DNA of 64,000 nucleotides from Morganella psychrotolerans (GCF_001676055.1 NZ_LZEX01000042.1:1-64000); one strand, 5' to 3'; shown: positions 8,412 to 18,428, counted from the stretch's first letter. Notes: generated by a model not told the origin, from the sequence alone. Program-made: numbers and translations.

Positions 8412-8581
8412 ATTCCTTTTTCCAAGCGGACCCCGTTAAGCCGCTATCGGCACGATGTATGCAATCGCTCTGTTTCGCACACAGAAACGCCGCAGCCCCG
8501 CCATTCGGGAGTCAATCAGAAGCGCCTTGGTCAAAAAACAGTTTTAGCGTAGTTTATTCCGTTTTCCAAGCAGAAACCTTT
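8412..8581. other. Debris of a Tn21-type transposon end, no gene
   Basis: Two imperfect direct copies of a 23-bp motif, ATTCCTTTTTCCAAGCGGA.. at 8412-8434 and ATTCCGTTTTCCAAGCAGA.. at 8556-8578, agree at 19 of 23 positions. Read on the minus strand, the second continues to ACGCTAA at 8543-8549, the inner end of a Tn3/Tn21-type 38-bp repeat. No convincing gene is seen; an ORF on the plus strand here has no recognisable features. Confidence 0.4.
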
Positions 8582-8758
8582 TTAATCTGGATACTGGTCA
8601 TCTAACTGTTTACTTCGAATATCTGATGATATTTTAGAACAAGCTTTTATTAATTCGTTTAATACTATGGATATTTTTGAAAAATCATAGCTCTCATATG
8701 CTTTGCTACCCGTATTTAGCTTCATGAATCTTTTAGTGTAATAGTCTTTATTTTCTAA
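8582..8758 (-). pseudogene. C-terminal fragment of an unidentified protein, cut by IS5-family element
   Basis: Immediately left of the IS5-family element, the minus strand reads 58 codons in frame from the junction (LENKDYYTKRFMKLNTG...) to TAA at 8582. It is AT-rich, lysine-rich and helical in appearance. It may be the end of the SIR2-like gene whose start lies on the other side of the IS, or of a partner gene. The junction flanks do not form a direct target duplication, so sequence may have been deleted between the halves. Confidence 0.5.
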
Positions 8759-9955
8759 GGAAGTTGCGATTAAGTGGTCCGCAGCTCCCGATATGACGCC
8801 CCAAACCGTCCTTTATCGACGTCCTGTGGCTCAATTTTCCAATTTTCAGCCCAAAATCGTCTCTTCGTGGCTGATTTTGGCCCTGTTTCAGGCCAATTTC
8901 CTCATTTCAGGTAGATCTCGCCTGTGCCCGTATCAATTGGTCAACTCGAACCAGGTTCGCCAGGGTGAATAACATCGCCAGTTGACTGTCATTTTTAGCC
9001 AGCCCCTTGTACCTGGCTTTGACGAAACCAAACTGACATTTTACTATCCGAAATGGATGCTCAACCTTCGCTCGGATACTCGCTTTCAGGTATTCGTAAC
9101 GGATGGCCAGCTTGTTCTTGCGCGGGTGTTGCTTCAATGCATTCACTTTGCCGGGACGCTTGGCGATAAGCCAGTCTGCGCTGACATCGCTGAGCTCATC
9201 GCGCTTTTCGGCCCCCTGATAACCAGCATCGGCTGAGATAAATTCCTCATCGCCATGCAGTAACTTGCCAACCTGATTGAGGTCGTGCTCGTTAGCCGCC
9301 GTGGTCACCAGACTGTGGGTCAGGCCACTTTTGGCGTCCACGCCAATGTGCGCTTTCATGCCGAAGTACCACTGGTTACCTTTCTTGGTCTGGTGCATGT
9401 CTTCATCACGGCTGTTGTGTTTGTTTTTGGTAGAGCTGGGGGCTTGAATGATGGTGGCATCCACCAAGGTGCCCTGGGTCATTAGAACGCCACACTCTGC
9501 TAGCCAGTGATTAACGGTACTGAAGATTTTGCGGGCCAGTTCATGCTGCTCCAGCAAATGCCGGAAATTCATGATGGTAGTGCGGTCTGGAATGGCTTTA
9601 TCCAGTGACAGGCGAGCAAATTGGCGCATGGAGGCGATTTCATAGAGGGCATCTTCCATGGCCTCATCGCTCAGGTTGTACCATTGCTGCATGCAGTGAA
9701 TACGCAGCATGGTTTCCAGCGGATAGGGCCTGCGACCATTACCGGCCTTGGGATACACAGGCTCGATAACGCCAAGTAATTTGTCCCAGGGAAGCAAGTC
9801 ATCCATTCTGCCAAGGAAAACTTCTTTGCGGGTCTGGCGGCGTTTACTGGAAAACTCACTGTCGGCAAAAGTCAGTTGCTGGCTCATCCGGTTACTCATT
9901 CTGGGTTCAGGTTACAACACGATGATCTCACATCTCGGACTTATTCGCACCTTCC
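8759..9955 (-). mobile_element. IS5-family (IS5 group) insertion sequence, complete
   Basis: 1197 bp, the IS5 size. The right end is the reverse complement of GGAAGGTGCGAATAAGTCC; the left end is GGAAGTTGCGATTAAGTGG, imperfect. Flanking tetranucleotides are CTAA (8755-8758) and TTAG (9956-9959). Both fit the IS5 target YTAR, but they are complements of each other rather than direct repeats, so a plain insertion is not supported. It is not IS5 itself, since many positions differ. Confidence 0.9.
8907..9899 (-). CDS. IS5-family transposase
   Basis: 330 residues, with [19 protein letters not shown] near the start (the MSQQ methionine at 9887 is the more likely start by comparison with IS5). DDE catalytic features include [17 protein letters not shown], the second aspartate in [16 protein letters not shown], and the C-terminal [18 protein letters not shown] with the glutamate. 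The frame is intact. The gene is transcribed in the same direction as the interrupted SIR2-like gene. Confidence 0.95.
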   Translation of the reverse strand: MSNRMSQQLTFADSEFSSKRRQTRKEVFLGRMDDLLPWDKLLGVIEPVYPKAGNGRRPYPLETMLRIHCMQQWYNLSDEAMEDALYEIASMRQFARLSLDKAIPDRTTIMNFRHLLEQHELARKIFSTVNHWLAECGVLMTQGTLVDATIIQAPSSTKNKHNSRDEDMHQTKKGNQWYFGMKAHIGVDAKSGLTHSLVTTAANEHDLNQVGKLLHGDEEFISADAGYQGAEKRDELSDVSADWLIAKRPGKVNALKQHPRKNKLAIRYEYLKASIRAKVEHPFRIVKCQFGFVKARYKGLAKNDSQLAMLFTLANLVRVDQLIRAQARST

Positions 9956-10269
9956 TTAGCTACATAACTGTCTATTTCAGCCTTACAAACTTTGAGATCT
10001 TCAATCCATCCCATACCTTGAGGTTTGGTGCCGGTCGCTGACTCTTGAATAGCCGAACTAAGGCCAGCGCCAATAAGTATATTTAAGTGTTCAGACTGAA
10101 AAAGGGCAGTTAACCAAGGTTCTACTCTTGAACGCAAAAAGTCAGGAGTGATTTTATCTTCTGGTTTTGCCCATGCGCAGTGTCCAACGACTTTAAATGC
10201 ACCAACTTCGCTGTGTGGGTCCAACTGAACCGGAGATTGGTCATCTCCAAGCTTTAAATATTGACTCAA
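9956..10269 (-). pseudogene. SIR2-like protein, N-terminal fragment interrupted by IS5-family element
   Basis: About 105 residues from a TTG start (10269, preceded by AAGGA) to the IS junction; the last residues of the open frame come from IS DNA. The stretch HLNILIGAGLSSAIQ has the Gly-x-Gly-x-Ser nucleotide-binding start of SIR2-type NAD-consuming domains. Such proteins are effectors in several anti-phage systems (ThsA, SIR2-HerA, Argonaute-associated SIR2), where NAD+ depletion aborts infection. The gene lies next to tnpR and is plausibly transposon cargo. The fragment lacks most of the catalytic domain and cannot work. Confidence 0.6.
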
Positions 10270-10345
10270 TTTGAATACATCCTTTTTTCGAGTTTAAACA
10301 TTGCTAAATAGAAGCCGTTCAGGCATTTAAGAATGCTCATCTTTC

Positions 10346-10927
10346 TTATTTATTATTGGAAAGATGAATATTGTTAGTAACCGTTTTTCTTTTCAGCCTA
10401 AAATACGTCGCCCGTGATATACCCGTTTTTTCCATTACCTCTTTAACTTGTACGTCCTTATTGATCAATTCATTAGCTAATTCAGCCTTTTTATGAGGCT
10501 TTCTTCCAAATTTGACGCCCTTAATCATAGCTGCCTGCCGCCCATCGTTAGTTCGCTCCAAGATCCTTTCACGTTCCGCCTCGGCAACAGCTGCTAATAT
10601 CTGGATAACCATTTTTCCCATAGTGCCTTCAGTACTAAGCCCGTTCTCAAGAAAGCGAATAGCGATGCCTTTTTTATAGCAAGTATCCACGATGCGAATC
10701 ATATCTGCGGTATTACGTCCAAGGCGATCCATTTTAGTACAGAGAATAATGTCATCTTTCTCCGCTCTGGCAAGGAGTCGCTGTAGCCCTTCGCGCTCAT
10801 CAGTTGCTCCCGACATCATGTCAGTAAACACTCGATCATCCCTCACTCCCGCTGTGTTGAGTTCAGTAATCTGGCTCGTCAGTTTCTGATGGCTGGTTGA
10901 TACTCTTGCATACCCTAATAATGCCAT
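10346..10927 (-). CDS. tnpR: Tn3-family serine resolvase (TnpR)
   Basis: 193 residues. The catalytic serine is Ser10 in LLGYARVSTSHQKL; TKMDRLGRNTADMI and the AAVAEAERERILERTNDGR arm follow, and a C-terminal helix-turn-helix (VKEVMEKTGISRATYFRLKR) binds DNA. Resolvase resolves the cointegrates made by TnpA at the adjacent res site and usually represses both genes. It is divergent from tnpA, with 159 bp between the genes. Confidence 0.95.
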   Translation of the reverse strand: MALLGYARVSTSHQKLTSQITELNTAGVRDDRVFTDMMSGATDEREGLQRLLARAEKDDIILCTKMDRLGRNTADMIRIVDTCYKKGIAIRFLENGLSTEGTMGKMVIQILAAVAEAERERILERTNDGRQAAMIKGVKFGRKPHKKAELANELINKDVQVKEVMEKTGISRATYFRLKRKTVTNNIHLSNNK

Positions 10928-11086
10928 TTTGGTCTCATAAATCGATATTGATACTGCGTAGTATCATAAGGCATAAATCACGATTTTTGATACTTATGTT
11001 TAGGGCCGTTTTCATTGGTCTCAAAAATTATAATATTTGAGACGGTTAAAAAATGAACAGAACTCCCGTTTACGAAAGGATGCGCA
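10928..11086. promoter_or_regulatory. res: res-like site and divergent tnpR/tnpA promoters
   Basis: The gap holds a dyad TGATACTGCGTAGTATCA at 10949-10966, a further half-site TGATACTTATG near 10989, and an inverted repeat GTCTCAAA...TTTGAGAC at 11018-11043. Several dyads between divergent resolvase and transposase genes are the usual layout of the three-subsite res region. Confidence 0.7.
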
Positions 11087-14000
11087 ATGAGTGATGACTT
11101 TCTTACCAGCGAACAGACAGAAAACTACGGTCGCTATGTGGCAGAACCAAATGAGGTTCAGCTGGCTCGGTATTTTCATCTGGATGAGCGTGACCTTGCT
11201 TTTATTAATCAGCGACGGGGAAAACATAACCGGCTGGGGATTGCACTTCAGCTGACTACGGCGCGCTTTCTGGGAACGTTTCTTCCTGATCTCCTTCAAA
11301 TTCCCTCATTCATCCGTTTTTACATTGCGGCACAGTTGAACATCAGCCGACCAGAGATCCTTTCCCGGTATGCTGAAAGAGACAATACCCGCTGGGAGCA
11401 TCAGGGGCTTATCAAGCTCTATTATGATTATCATGATTTTGGTGATTTCCCCTGGTCATTCAGACTGAAGCGTTTGCTCTATACTCGCGCCTGGCTCAGC
11501 AATGAGCGTCCAGGTCTGCTGTTTGATTTTGCTACCGCATGGTTGCTGCAAAATAAGATCCTGCTACCCGCAGCCTCGACTCTGACAAGGCTGATTGGCG
11601 AAGTACGCGAACGGGCAAGTCGACGATTATGGCGAAGGCTGGCTTTGTTGCCTGACAGCTGGCAGAAAACACAACTGGACGGTTTACTTGAAATACCTGA
11701 AGGGCAGCGTATGTCGGTGCTGGAGGAGATGCGAAAAGGTCCTGTCACTATCAGTGGGCCGTCATTTACAGACGCCCTGGAGCGATATACCCGACTGCGT
11801 AGCATGGAGTTTTCCCGGCTGAATTTCTCCGGTCTGCCTGCCATCCAGCTGCGGAATTTGGCCCGTTATGCCGGAATGGCTTCGGTGAAATACATTTCAA
11901 GAATGCCTGACGAACGGCGACTGGCCGTGCTTACTGCGTTTGTGAAAGCACAGGAAATTTCGGCGCTTGACGAGGCCGTGGATGTGCTGGATATGCTTAT
12001 TCTGGATATCACGCGTTCTGCAAAAAATATCGGGCAGAAAAAGCGGCTCAGGACCCTTAAAGATCTTGATCGTGCCGCGCTATTACTGGCACGGGCATGC
12101 ACGTTATTACTTGATGAGAACACCGATGAAGCAGCTCTGCGGCAGGCTATTTTTCGCCGCATACCAAAGGACAAACTGGCTGAATCCGTCGGCAAGGTAA
12201 ATGAGCTGGCGCGCCCGCAAGATACTCATTTTCAGGATGAAATGGTGGAACAATATGGACGGGTGAAGCGCTTCCTGTCCGCGATGTTGCGTGACTTACA
12301 CTTTCAGGCCGCCCCGGCCGGGGAGCACACGTTGTCAGCAATCCATTATCTGGCCGAACTGAGTGGCTCAAAAAAGCGAATTCTCGACGATGCACCAGAG
12401 CAAATCATTTCCGGCCCCTGGAAACGTCTGGTCTACGACAGAGATGGTAGGATTCTACGAGCGGGTTACTCGCTGTGTCTTCTCGAGCGCCTTCAAGATT
12501 CTTTGCGCCGTCGTGATCTCTGGCTGGAGAACAGTGACCGGTGGGGGGACCCGCGTCAAAAATTGCTTCAGGGAGCTGAATGGCAGGCACAACGCATCCC
12601 GGTATGTCGGGCGCTGGGTCATCCATCAGACGGAACTAAAGCAGCAGAACAACTGGCTACGCGGCTTGATGACACATGGAAATCAGTGGCTTCACGTTTT
12701 GCCTGCAACGCAGCGGTCAGCATAAGCAATGAAGGTAAGCATCCCTCACTGACGATTAGCAGTCTGGATAAACTGGATGAGCCACCGGCACTGATACAAT
12801 TGAATCGTCGGGTAAGAGAACTGATCCCTCCGGTTGATCTGACTGAGCTGTTGCTTGAAATAGATGCCCGAACCGGTTTTACCCGCGAATTCAGCCACGT
12901 CAGTGAATCAGGTGCTCGGGCGCAGGATCTCCAGGTCAGTCTGTGCGCAACACTGCTGGCAGAAGCCTGCAATATAGGGCATGAACCCCTGATAAAGCAT
13001 AATATTCCCGCGCTTACTCGCCATCGTCTGAGCTGGGTTAAACAAAATTATCTCAGGGCAGAAACGCTGGTCAGCGCTAATGCACGGCTGGTTGATTTTC
13101 AGTCCACGCTGCCGCTCGCGGGGTACTGGGGAGGTGGTGAGGTTGCCTCCGCAGATGGTATGCGTTTTGTCACACCGGTTAAAACGGTTAATTCCGGACC
13201 AAATCGTAAATACTTTGGTTCAGGACGCGGTATCACCTGGTACAACTTCGTCTCCGATCAGTACTCCGGTTTCCATGGCATTGTCGTTCCCGGTACGCTT
13301 CGTGATTCCATCTTTGTACTGGAAGGGCTTCTGGAGCAGCAGACCGGGCTGAATCCGGTAGAAATTATGACGGACACGGCAGGATCCAGCGATATCATTT
13401 TTGGCCTGTTCTGGTTACTGGGCTACCAGTTTTCCCCTCGTCTGGCCGATGCAGGCGGGGCGATATTCTGGCGGGCAGATAAAACGGCACATTATGGTGC
13501 CCTGAATGAGCTGGCCCGGGGATGTGTTGAACTGTCAAAAATAGAATCCCAATGGGATGAAATGATGCGAATGGCGGGCTCACTGAAGCTTGGGACCATC
13601 CATGCATCAGAGCTTATTCGTTCACTGTTGAGAAGTAGCCGACCATCTGGTCTGGCTCAGGCGATTATGGAAGTGGGCCGGGTCAACAAGACGTTGTATC
13701 TTCTCAACTATATCGATGATGAGGATTACCGGCGTCGGATCCTCACTCAGCTCAACCGGGGAGAAGGACGCCATGCAGTGGCTCGAGCCATTTGCTACGG
13801 ACAACGTGGTGAAATTAGAAAACGCTACCGTGAAGGGCAGGAAGATCAACTCGGTGCTCTGGGTCTGGTGACCAATGCGGTTGTGCTGTGGAACACACTT
13901 TACATGCAGGAGGCGTTGTCACATCTTCGCAAATCGGGGGAAACACCTGAAGAGGAGCATCTGGCAAGATTATCGCCGCTGATACATGGCCATATAAATA

Positions 14001-14095
14001 TGCTGGGGCATTATACGTTTTCGTTACCGGAAGATATTCTGAAGGGCGAGTTAAGACCATTAAATTTCAATACAAACAATGAATTAACCTCTTAG
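11087..14095 (+). CDS. tnpA: Tn3-family transposase (TnpA)
   Basis: 1002 residues, the typical Tn3-family size, starting at an ATG 7 bases after AAAGGA. The N-terminal part contains the Tn3 DNA-binding region (YFHLDERDLAFINQRRGKHN). The catalytic part includes SADGMRFVTPVKT, EIMTDTAGSSDIIFGLFWLL and the late glutamate region around TPEEEHLARLSPLIHGHINM. It catalyses replicative transposition acting on the 38-bp repeats. The stop lies inside the inner edge of the right repeat. The sub-lineage may be Tn5403-like, but this was not verified. Confidence 0.95.
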   Translation: MSDDFLTSEQTENYGRYVAEPNEVQLARYFHLDERDLAFINQRRGKHNRLGIALQLTTARFLGTFLPDLLQIPSFIRFYIAAQLNISRPEILSRYAERDNTRWEHQGLIKLYYDYHDFGDFPWSFRLKRLLYTRAWLSNERPGLLFDFATAWLLQNKILLPAASTLTRLIGEVRERASRRLWRRLALLPDSWQKTQLDGLLEIPEGQRMSVLEEMRKGPVTISGPSFTDALERYTRLRSMEFSRLNFSGLPAIQLRNLARYAGMASVKYISRMPDERRLAVLTAFVKAQEISALDEAVDVLDMLILDITRSAKNIGQKKRLRTLKDLDRAALLLARACTLLLDENTDEAALRQAIFRRIPKDKLAESVGKVNELARPQDTHFQDEMVEQYGRVKRFLSAMLRDLHFQAAPAGEHTLSAIHYLAELSGSKKRILDDAPEQIISGPWKRLVYDRDGRILRAGYSLCLLERLQDSLRRRDLWLENSDRWGDPRQKLLQGAEWQAQRIPVCRALGHPSDGTKAAEQLATRLDDTWKSVASRFACNAAVSISNEGKHPSLTISSLDKLDEPPALIQLNRRVRELIPPVDLTELLLEIDARTGFTREFSHVSESGARAQDLQVSLCATLLAEACNIGHEPLIKHNIPALTRHRLSWVKQNYLRAETLVSANARLVDFQSTLPLAGYWGGGEVASADGMRFVTPVKTVNSGPNRKYFGSGRGITWYNFVSDQYSGFHGIVVPGTLRDSIFVLEGLLEQQTGLNPVEIMTDTAGSSDIIFGLFWLLGYQFSPRLADAGGAIFWRADKTAHYGALNELARGCVELSKIESQWDEMMRMAGSLKLGTIHASELIRSLLRSSRPSGLAQAIMEVGRVNKTLYLLNYIDDEDYRRRILTQLNRGEGRHAVARAICYGQRGEIRKRYREGQEDQLGALGLVTNAVVLWNTLYMQEALSHLRKSGETPEEEHLARLSPLIHGHINMLGHYTFSLPEDILKGELRPLNFNTNNELTS

Positions 14096-14128
14096 CGTGG
14101 TTTTTTACATCATTGGACCTTGAACCCC
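14091..14128 (-). repeat. Tn3-family 38-bp terminal inverted repeat, right copy
   Basis: CTTAGCGTGG at the inner side to TTGAACCCC at the outer end, an exact reverse complement of 6259-6296. Chromosomal sequence starts at 14129, inside a wzz-like gene. Confidence 0.93.
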
Positions 14129-14242
14129 AATAATAAATACTTTATAGCGATAAAGCAGTTTAATGAGATCGATAATATCAATCTCATCATCATTCAAATT
14201 CACTGGTTCCTTTGTACTCATCATATCTGCGCCACCTGTCAT
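14129..14242 (-). pseudogene. wzz: wzz-like O-antigen chain-length regulator, 5' fragment cut by transposon
   Basis: On the minus strand an ATG at 14221 (or 14242) opens a frame that runs straight into the transposon end. The predicted residues, beginning MSTKEPVNLNDDEIDIIDL and then IKLLYRYKVFII, match the N-terminus of Wzz/FepE-type proteins: an acidic lead, the E-I-D-L-x-D-L block and the start of the first membrane helix. Wzz controls O-antigen modal chain length in the inner membrane. Location just downstream of hemH on the same strand recalls Yersinia, where the O-antigen cluster sits between hemH and gsk. The remainder of the gene is absent from the window. Confidence 0.7.
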
Positions 14243-14401
14243 TTCCGCTATGAAATACGCAATTCCACTAAAAATGAACAAAAGTATCTGTCATTTTAAG
14301 ATACATTAATTGTTACAACGTTAATGTTAACATTAATTCCTTAAAATTCTACGCATCACAGACGTATATATCAGACGAATCCTTATAACAGTGAGAAAAA
14401 A

Positions 14402-15355
14402 CTAACCAACAAGAGCACTTAATAGTTTTATGTGGATATCTTTGTCATTAAGAGACTCAATGTAATGATATTCATCACCCCCCGCGGTTAAAAAGAAAAT
14501 TTTATTCTGTTCCTTTATCTCTTCTAACGTTTCAAGGCAGTCAGCTGAAAATCCCGGACACATCACCTGAACCGATTTAATCCCCTCTCCGGGCAATGAT
14601 TGCATTGTTTTATCAGTATAAGGTGCCAGCCACGGCTCTCTGCCAAAGCGGGACTGATAAGTGTGCATAATGTGTTCTGCGGGGAAATTCAGACGCTCAC
14701 GCAGTAATGCCGTTGTCGCTTCACATTCAGCAGGATAGATATCCCCTGTTGTTGCATAACGCACGGGAATACCATGATAAGACAGGATCAGTCTGTCCGG
14801 CTCACCGTGTTCGGCAAAAGCCGCTTCAGCAGATTGTGCCAGTGCCTCAATATAGAGCGGATGTGTTGCATAGCTGCGGATAAAATTCAGTGACGGTAAT
14901 GTTCTGCGGCGCTTAAAGATACCCGCCAATCCGTCAAATACAGCACCTGTCGTTGAGCAGGAATACTGCGGGTACAGCGGCAGCACATCAAAATGCGTAA
15001 CACCCTGTGCAAGTAATGCTTCAACCGCAGATTCAAGAGAAGGAGAACCGTAACTCATGCCCAGCGCCACCGGTGTATCCGGCAACGCTTTTGCCAGCGC
15101 CGCCTGCTGCCGGCGGCTGTAAACCAGTAACGGTGAACCTTCATCCATCCACACTGACTGATAAAGCTTTGCCACACGCGGTGAGCGGAACGGCAGCACA
15201 ACACCCCGCAAAATACATTGCCAAAGCAGAGGAGACATATCCACCACACGCGGATCACTAAGAAACTGCTTAAGATAACGTTTAACCGCCGCCGTATCCG
15301 GTGCATCCGGTGTGCCCAGATTGACCAGCAAAACACCACGTTTATGTTGATTCAT
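14402..15355 (-). CDS. hemH: Ferrochelatase
   Basis: 317 residues, matching the bacterial family (E. coli 320). It inserts Fe2+ into protoporphyrin IX, the last step of protohaem synthesis, at the cytoplasmic membrane face. The start is clear ([19 protein letters not shown]), the catalytic His194 lies in [11 protein letters not shown], and the C-terminal [17 protein letters not shown] contains the conserved glutamates. The neighbour upstream is adk, as in E. coli. The gene is intact despite the transposon junction about 270 bp past its stop. Confidence 0.97.
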   Translation of the reverse strand: MNQHKRGVLLVNLGTPDAPDTAAVKRYLKQFLSDPRVVDMSPLLWQCILRGVVLPFRSPRVAKLYQSVWMDEGSPLLVYSRRQQAALAKALPDTPVALGMSYGSPSLESAVEALLAQGVTHFDVLPLYPQYSCSTTGAVFDGLAGIFKRRRTLPSLNFIRSYATHPLYIEALAQSAEAAFAEHGEPDRLILSYHGIPVRYATTGDIYPAECEATTALLRERLNFPAEHIMHTYQSRFGREPWLAPYTDKTMQSLPGEGIKSVQVMCPGFSADCLETLEEIKEQNKIFFLTAGGDEYHYIESLNDKDIHIKLLSALVG

Positions 15356-15443
15356 TGTCAGAAAATCCTGTCAGCAACTGATTGTCATTAAGGTTATCAG
15401 GGTAGTGTAATCATACAAATGATTCTTATTCTTTTCTGCCATA

Positions 15444-15567
15444 TTCTTCATCCTTCAGCCTGCAGGGGCGTTGGCTGCGCTCTTTCACCCCCGGTCACAT
15501 ACTGGTGTATGCTCCCGGGGGATTCTCTCGCTTGCCGCCTGCCTGCAAACTGAATGATTTTGAATAC
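15444..15567. repeat. ERIC-type intergenic repeat, full length
   Basis: A palindromic element between hemH and adk with the ERIC core GTTGGCTGCGCT, the GGTCACATACTGGTGTATGC centre and complementary ends (CCTTCAGCCTGCAGG and CCTGCAAACTGAATG). It would fold into a long hairpin if transcribed. Confidence 0.8.
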
Positions 15568-15576
15568 CATCCTTCA

Positions 15577-15640
15577 TATTTCAACCCGCAGGGGCGTTGG
15601 CTGCGCTCTTTCACCCCCGGTCACATACTGGTGTATGAGC
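15577..15640. repeat. ERIC-type repeat, truncated second copy
   Basis: Positions 15588-15637 repeat 15462-15511 exactly over 50 bases, then the copy stops before its right half, right at the adk terminator. Identity of this length suggests a recent tandem event or gene conversion. Confidence 0.8.
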
Positions 15641-15649
15641 TCACGGAAT

Positions 15650-15674
15650 AAAAAAAGGCAGCCATACGGCTGCC
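15650..15674 (-). terminator. adk terminator
   Basis: On the minus strand the stem GGCAGCCGTATGGCTGCC is followed by a run of seven T, 20 bp past the adk stop. Confidence 0.85.
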
Positions 15675-15694
15675 TGACAGAAATACGGGACGTA

Positions 15695-16366
<672 letters not shown>

Positions 16367-16465
16367 TTATAATTCGGATGAAAACAAGCTACCATACCAT
16401 TTGTCAGGGCATGGACTCAAGAAAACCGGGGTAACTCCCCTGCCTGTTTTTATTTACATAAAAGA

Positions 16466-16503
16466 AAAAACCACATGATTATCATGAAATCATGTGGTTT
16501 TTA
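16466..16503. terminator. htpG terminator, symmetrical
   Basis: A perfect stem AAACCACATGATT / AATCATGTGGTTT around a short ATCATGA loop, with A/T runs on both sides. It sits beyond the htpG stop and could work in either direction. Confidence 0.8.
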
Positions 16504-16550
16504 AGTAGGTTATGCGTGATTACACGCACAAACCCTGAGTGAACCTCATT

Positions 16551-18428
16551 TTAACCTAATAACAGGCTATTCATCCTGGAAACAAATTCGTTCGGATCTT
16601 CCAGAGTACCGCGCTCAACAAACAGCGCCTGATCCATCAGCAAATTGATCCAATCGGCAAAACGGCTTTCGTCCTGCTGTTCTGCGGCACGTTTCACCAG
16701 AGGGTGGTCCGGATTCAGCTCAAAGTTATATTTCACTTCCGGCGCTTCCTGACCCGCAGCGGCAAATAATTTCGCCATCTGCGTACTCATATCGCTGGAA
16801 TCAGTTGTCACGATAGCCGGTGTTGAGGTCAGACGATGAGTGAGTTTCACCTCTTTCACACGCTCACCCAGCAGAGTTTTCACGCGCTCAATAAACGGTG
16901 CCAGCTCTTTATCGGTCTCTTCTTTAGCCGCAGTATCTTTATCATCTGCCAGTTTATCCAGAGATTCATCGGCTTTACTGACTGACTGGAATGATTTACC
17001 GTCAAATTCATTCAGGTAGTTCATCATCCACTCATCGATGCGATCAGAGAGCAGCAATACCTCGATACCTTTCTTGCGGAACAATTCCAGGTGCGGGCTG
17101 TTTTTCGCCGCCGCGTAACTGTCTGCCGTAATGTAGTAAATCTTGTCCTGACCTTCCGTCATGCGGGAAACATAGTCTGCCAGCGAAACAGTTTGCGCGG
17201 AACTGTCTTCTTTTGTGGTCGCAAAACGCAGAAGTTTGGCGATAAGCTCCGCATTGCTGCTGTCTTCGCCCGGACCTTCTTTAAGCACCAGACCAAACTG
17301 CTGCCAGAATGTCTGATATTTTTCCGCATCATTTGCCGCGATTTTTTCAAGCATCTGCAGAACACGTTTAGTCAGCGCGGTACGCAGGTTACGGGTCACC
17401 GCACTGTCTTGTAAGATTTCGCGGGACACATTCAGCGGCAGGTCGTTCGAGTCCACCAGTCCGCGGACAAAGCGCAGATAATTCGGCATAAACTGTTCGG
17501 CATCATCCATGATAAAGACGCGCTGAACATACAGGCTTAACCCGCGACGCTGATCACGCTGCCACAGATCAAAAGGGGCAACAGACGGAATGTAAAGCAG
17601 GCTGGTATATTCCTGCTTACCTTCCACACGGTTATGCGCCCACGTCAGCGGGTCAGCAAAGTCATGGGACAGATGCTTATAAAACTCATTATATTCTTCA
17701 TCACTGATGTCGTTTTTATTGCGCGTCCACAGTGCCTGAGCTTTATTGATTTTTTCCCATATAACGGTGCCGTCTTCTTCATTTTTACTTTCAATTTCAA
17801 CCGGCAGTGCAATATGGTCAGAATATTTGCCGATAACCGAGCGCAGACGCCAGTCATCAAGATACTCATCTTCGCCTTCGCGGAAATGCAGAGTGATCGC
17901 GGTTCCGCGGGTATCTTTATGCGTTTTGGCAATGGAGTAATCCCCTTCGCCTTCAGATTCCCAGAAAACAGCCTGATCACTTGGCACACCGGCGGCGCGG
18001 GTAACAACCGTTACTTTATCCGCAACAATAAATGCCGAATAGAAACCAACCCCGAACTGACCAATCAGCTGGCTGTCTTTTGCCGCATCAGAACCAAGGG
18101 ATTCGAGGAATGATTTGGTACCGGATTTAGCGATAGTCCCGAGATTATCAATAACTTCGTCGCGGGTCATCCCGATGCCGTTGTCGCTGATAGTCAGGGT
18201 GCGCTTTTCTTTGTCTACGGAAAGACGCACATGTAAATCACCGTCATTTCCATACAGCGTGTTATCGGATAATGCACGAAAACGCAGTTTATCCGCCGCA
18301 TCAGATGCGTTTGAGATAAGCTCGCGCAGGAAGATTTCTTTATTGGAATAGAGGGAGTGGATCATTAATTGCAGAAGCTGTTTTACTTCTGACTGAAAAC
18401 CACGGGTTTCTTGTTCTTGCAGACTCAT
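16551..18428 (-). CDS. htpG: Molecular chaperone HtpG (bacterial Hsp90)
   Basis: 625 residues from the ATG at 18428, preceded by GAGG; an upstream in-frame ATG at 18440 has no such site. The N-terminal GHKL ATPase domain has [26 protein letters not shown] and [11 protein letters not shown]. The middle client-binding domain and C-terminal dimerisation domain are complete (end [10 protein letters not shown]). It acts in the cytoplasm in protein folding with DnaK. The gene is preceded by a sigma-32 promoter. Confidence 0.98.
   Translation of the reverse strand: MSLQEQETRGFQSEVKQLLQLMIHSLYSNKEIFLRELISNASDAADKLRFRALSDNTLYGNDGDLHVRLSVDKEKRTLTISDNGIGMTRDEVIDNLGTIAKSGTKSFLESLGSDAAKDSQLIGQFGVGFYSAFIVADKVTVVTRAAGVPSDQAVFWESEGEGDYSIAKTHKDTRGTAITLHFREGEDEYLDDWRLRSVIGKYSDHIALPVEIESKNEEDGTVIWEKINKAQALWTRNKNDISDEEYNEFYKHLSHDFADPLTWAHNRVEGKQEYTSLLYIPSVAPFDLWQRDQRRGLSLYVQRVFIMDDAEQFMPNYLRFVRGLVDSNDLPLNVSREILQDSAVTRNLRTALTKRVLQMLEKIAANDAEKYQTFWQQFGLVLKEGPGEDSSNAELIAKLLRFATTKEDSSAQTVSLADYVSRMTEGQDKIYYITADSYAAAKNSPHLELFRKKGIEVLLLSDRIDEWMMNYLNEFDGKSFQSVSKADESLDKLADDKDTAAKEETDKELAPFIERVKTLLGERVKEVKLTHRLTSTPAIVTTDSSDMSTQMAKLFAAAGQEAPEVKYNFELNPDHPLVKRAAEQQDESRFADWINLLMDQALFVERGTLEDPNEFVSRMNSLLLG

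Larger units (their letters stand above)
6259..14128. mobile_element. Tn3-family composite unit bounded by two copies of the same right end
   Basis: The left boundary 6259-6386 is a perfect reverse complement of 14001-14128: a 38-bp terminal repeat (GGGGTTCAAGGTCCAATGAT at its outer end) plus the last 90 bp of tnpA and spacer. The segment carries IS26, an IS110 remnant, an IS5-family element, split SIR2-like fragments, a resolvase gene and an intact tnpA. Both ends are in the orientation a transposase could use, so the 7.9-kb block might move as a unit. The 5-bp flanks (GTTAC left, AATAA right) differ, so it did not arrive here by simple transposition. Confidence 0.7.

Noticed and set aside
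8402..8605. 67-codon plus-strand ORF in transposon debris
   Set aside because: It spans two copies of a terminal-repeat motif, has no ribosome site and no family features.
10270..10345. A native left terminal repeat of the Tn3-family element just beyond tnpR
   Set aside because: No GGGG...ACGCTAAG-type sequence is found there; the only matching left-oriented repeat is at 6259.
11479..13849. Several minus-strand ORFs inside tnpA
   Set aside because: All are shadows of the Tn3-family transposase, which has a continuous 1002-codon frame.
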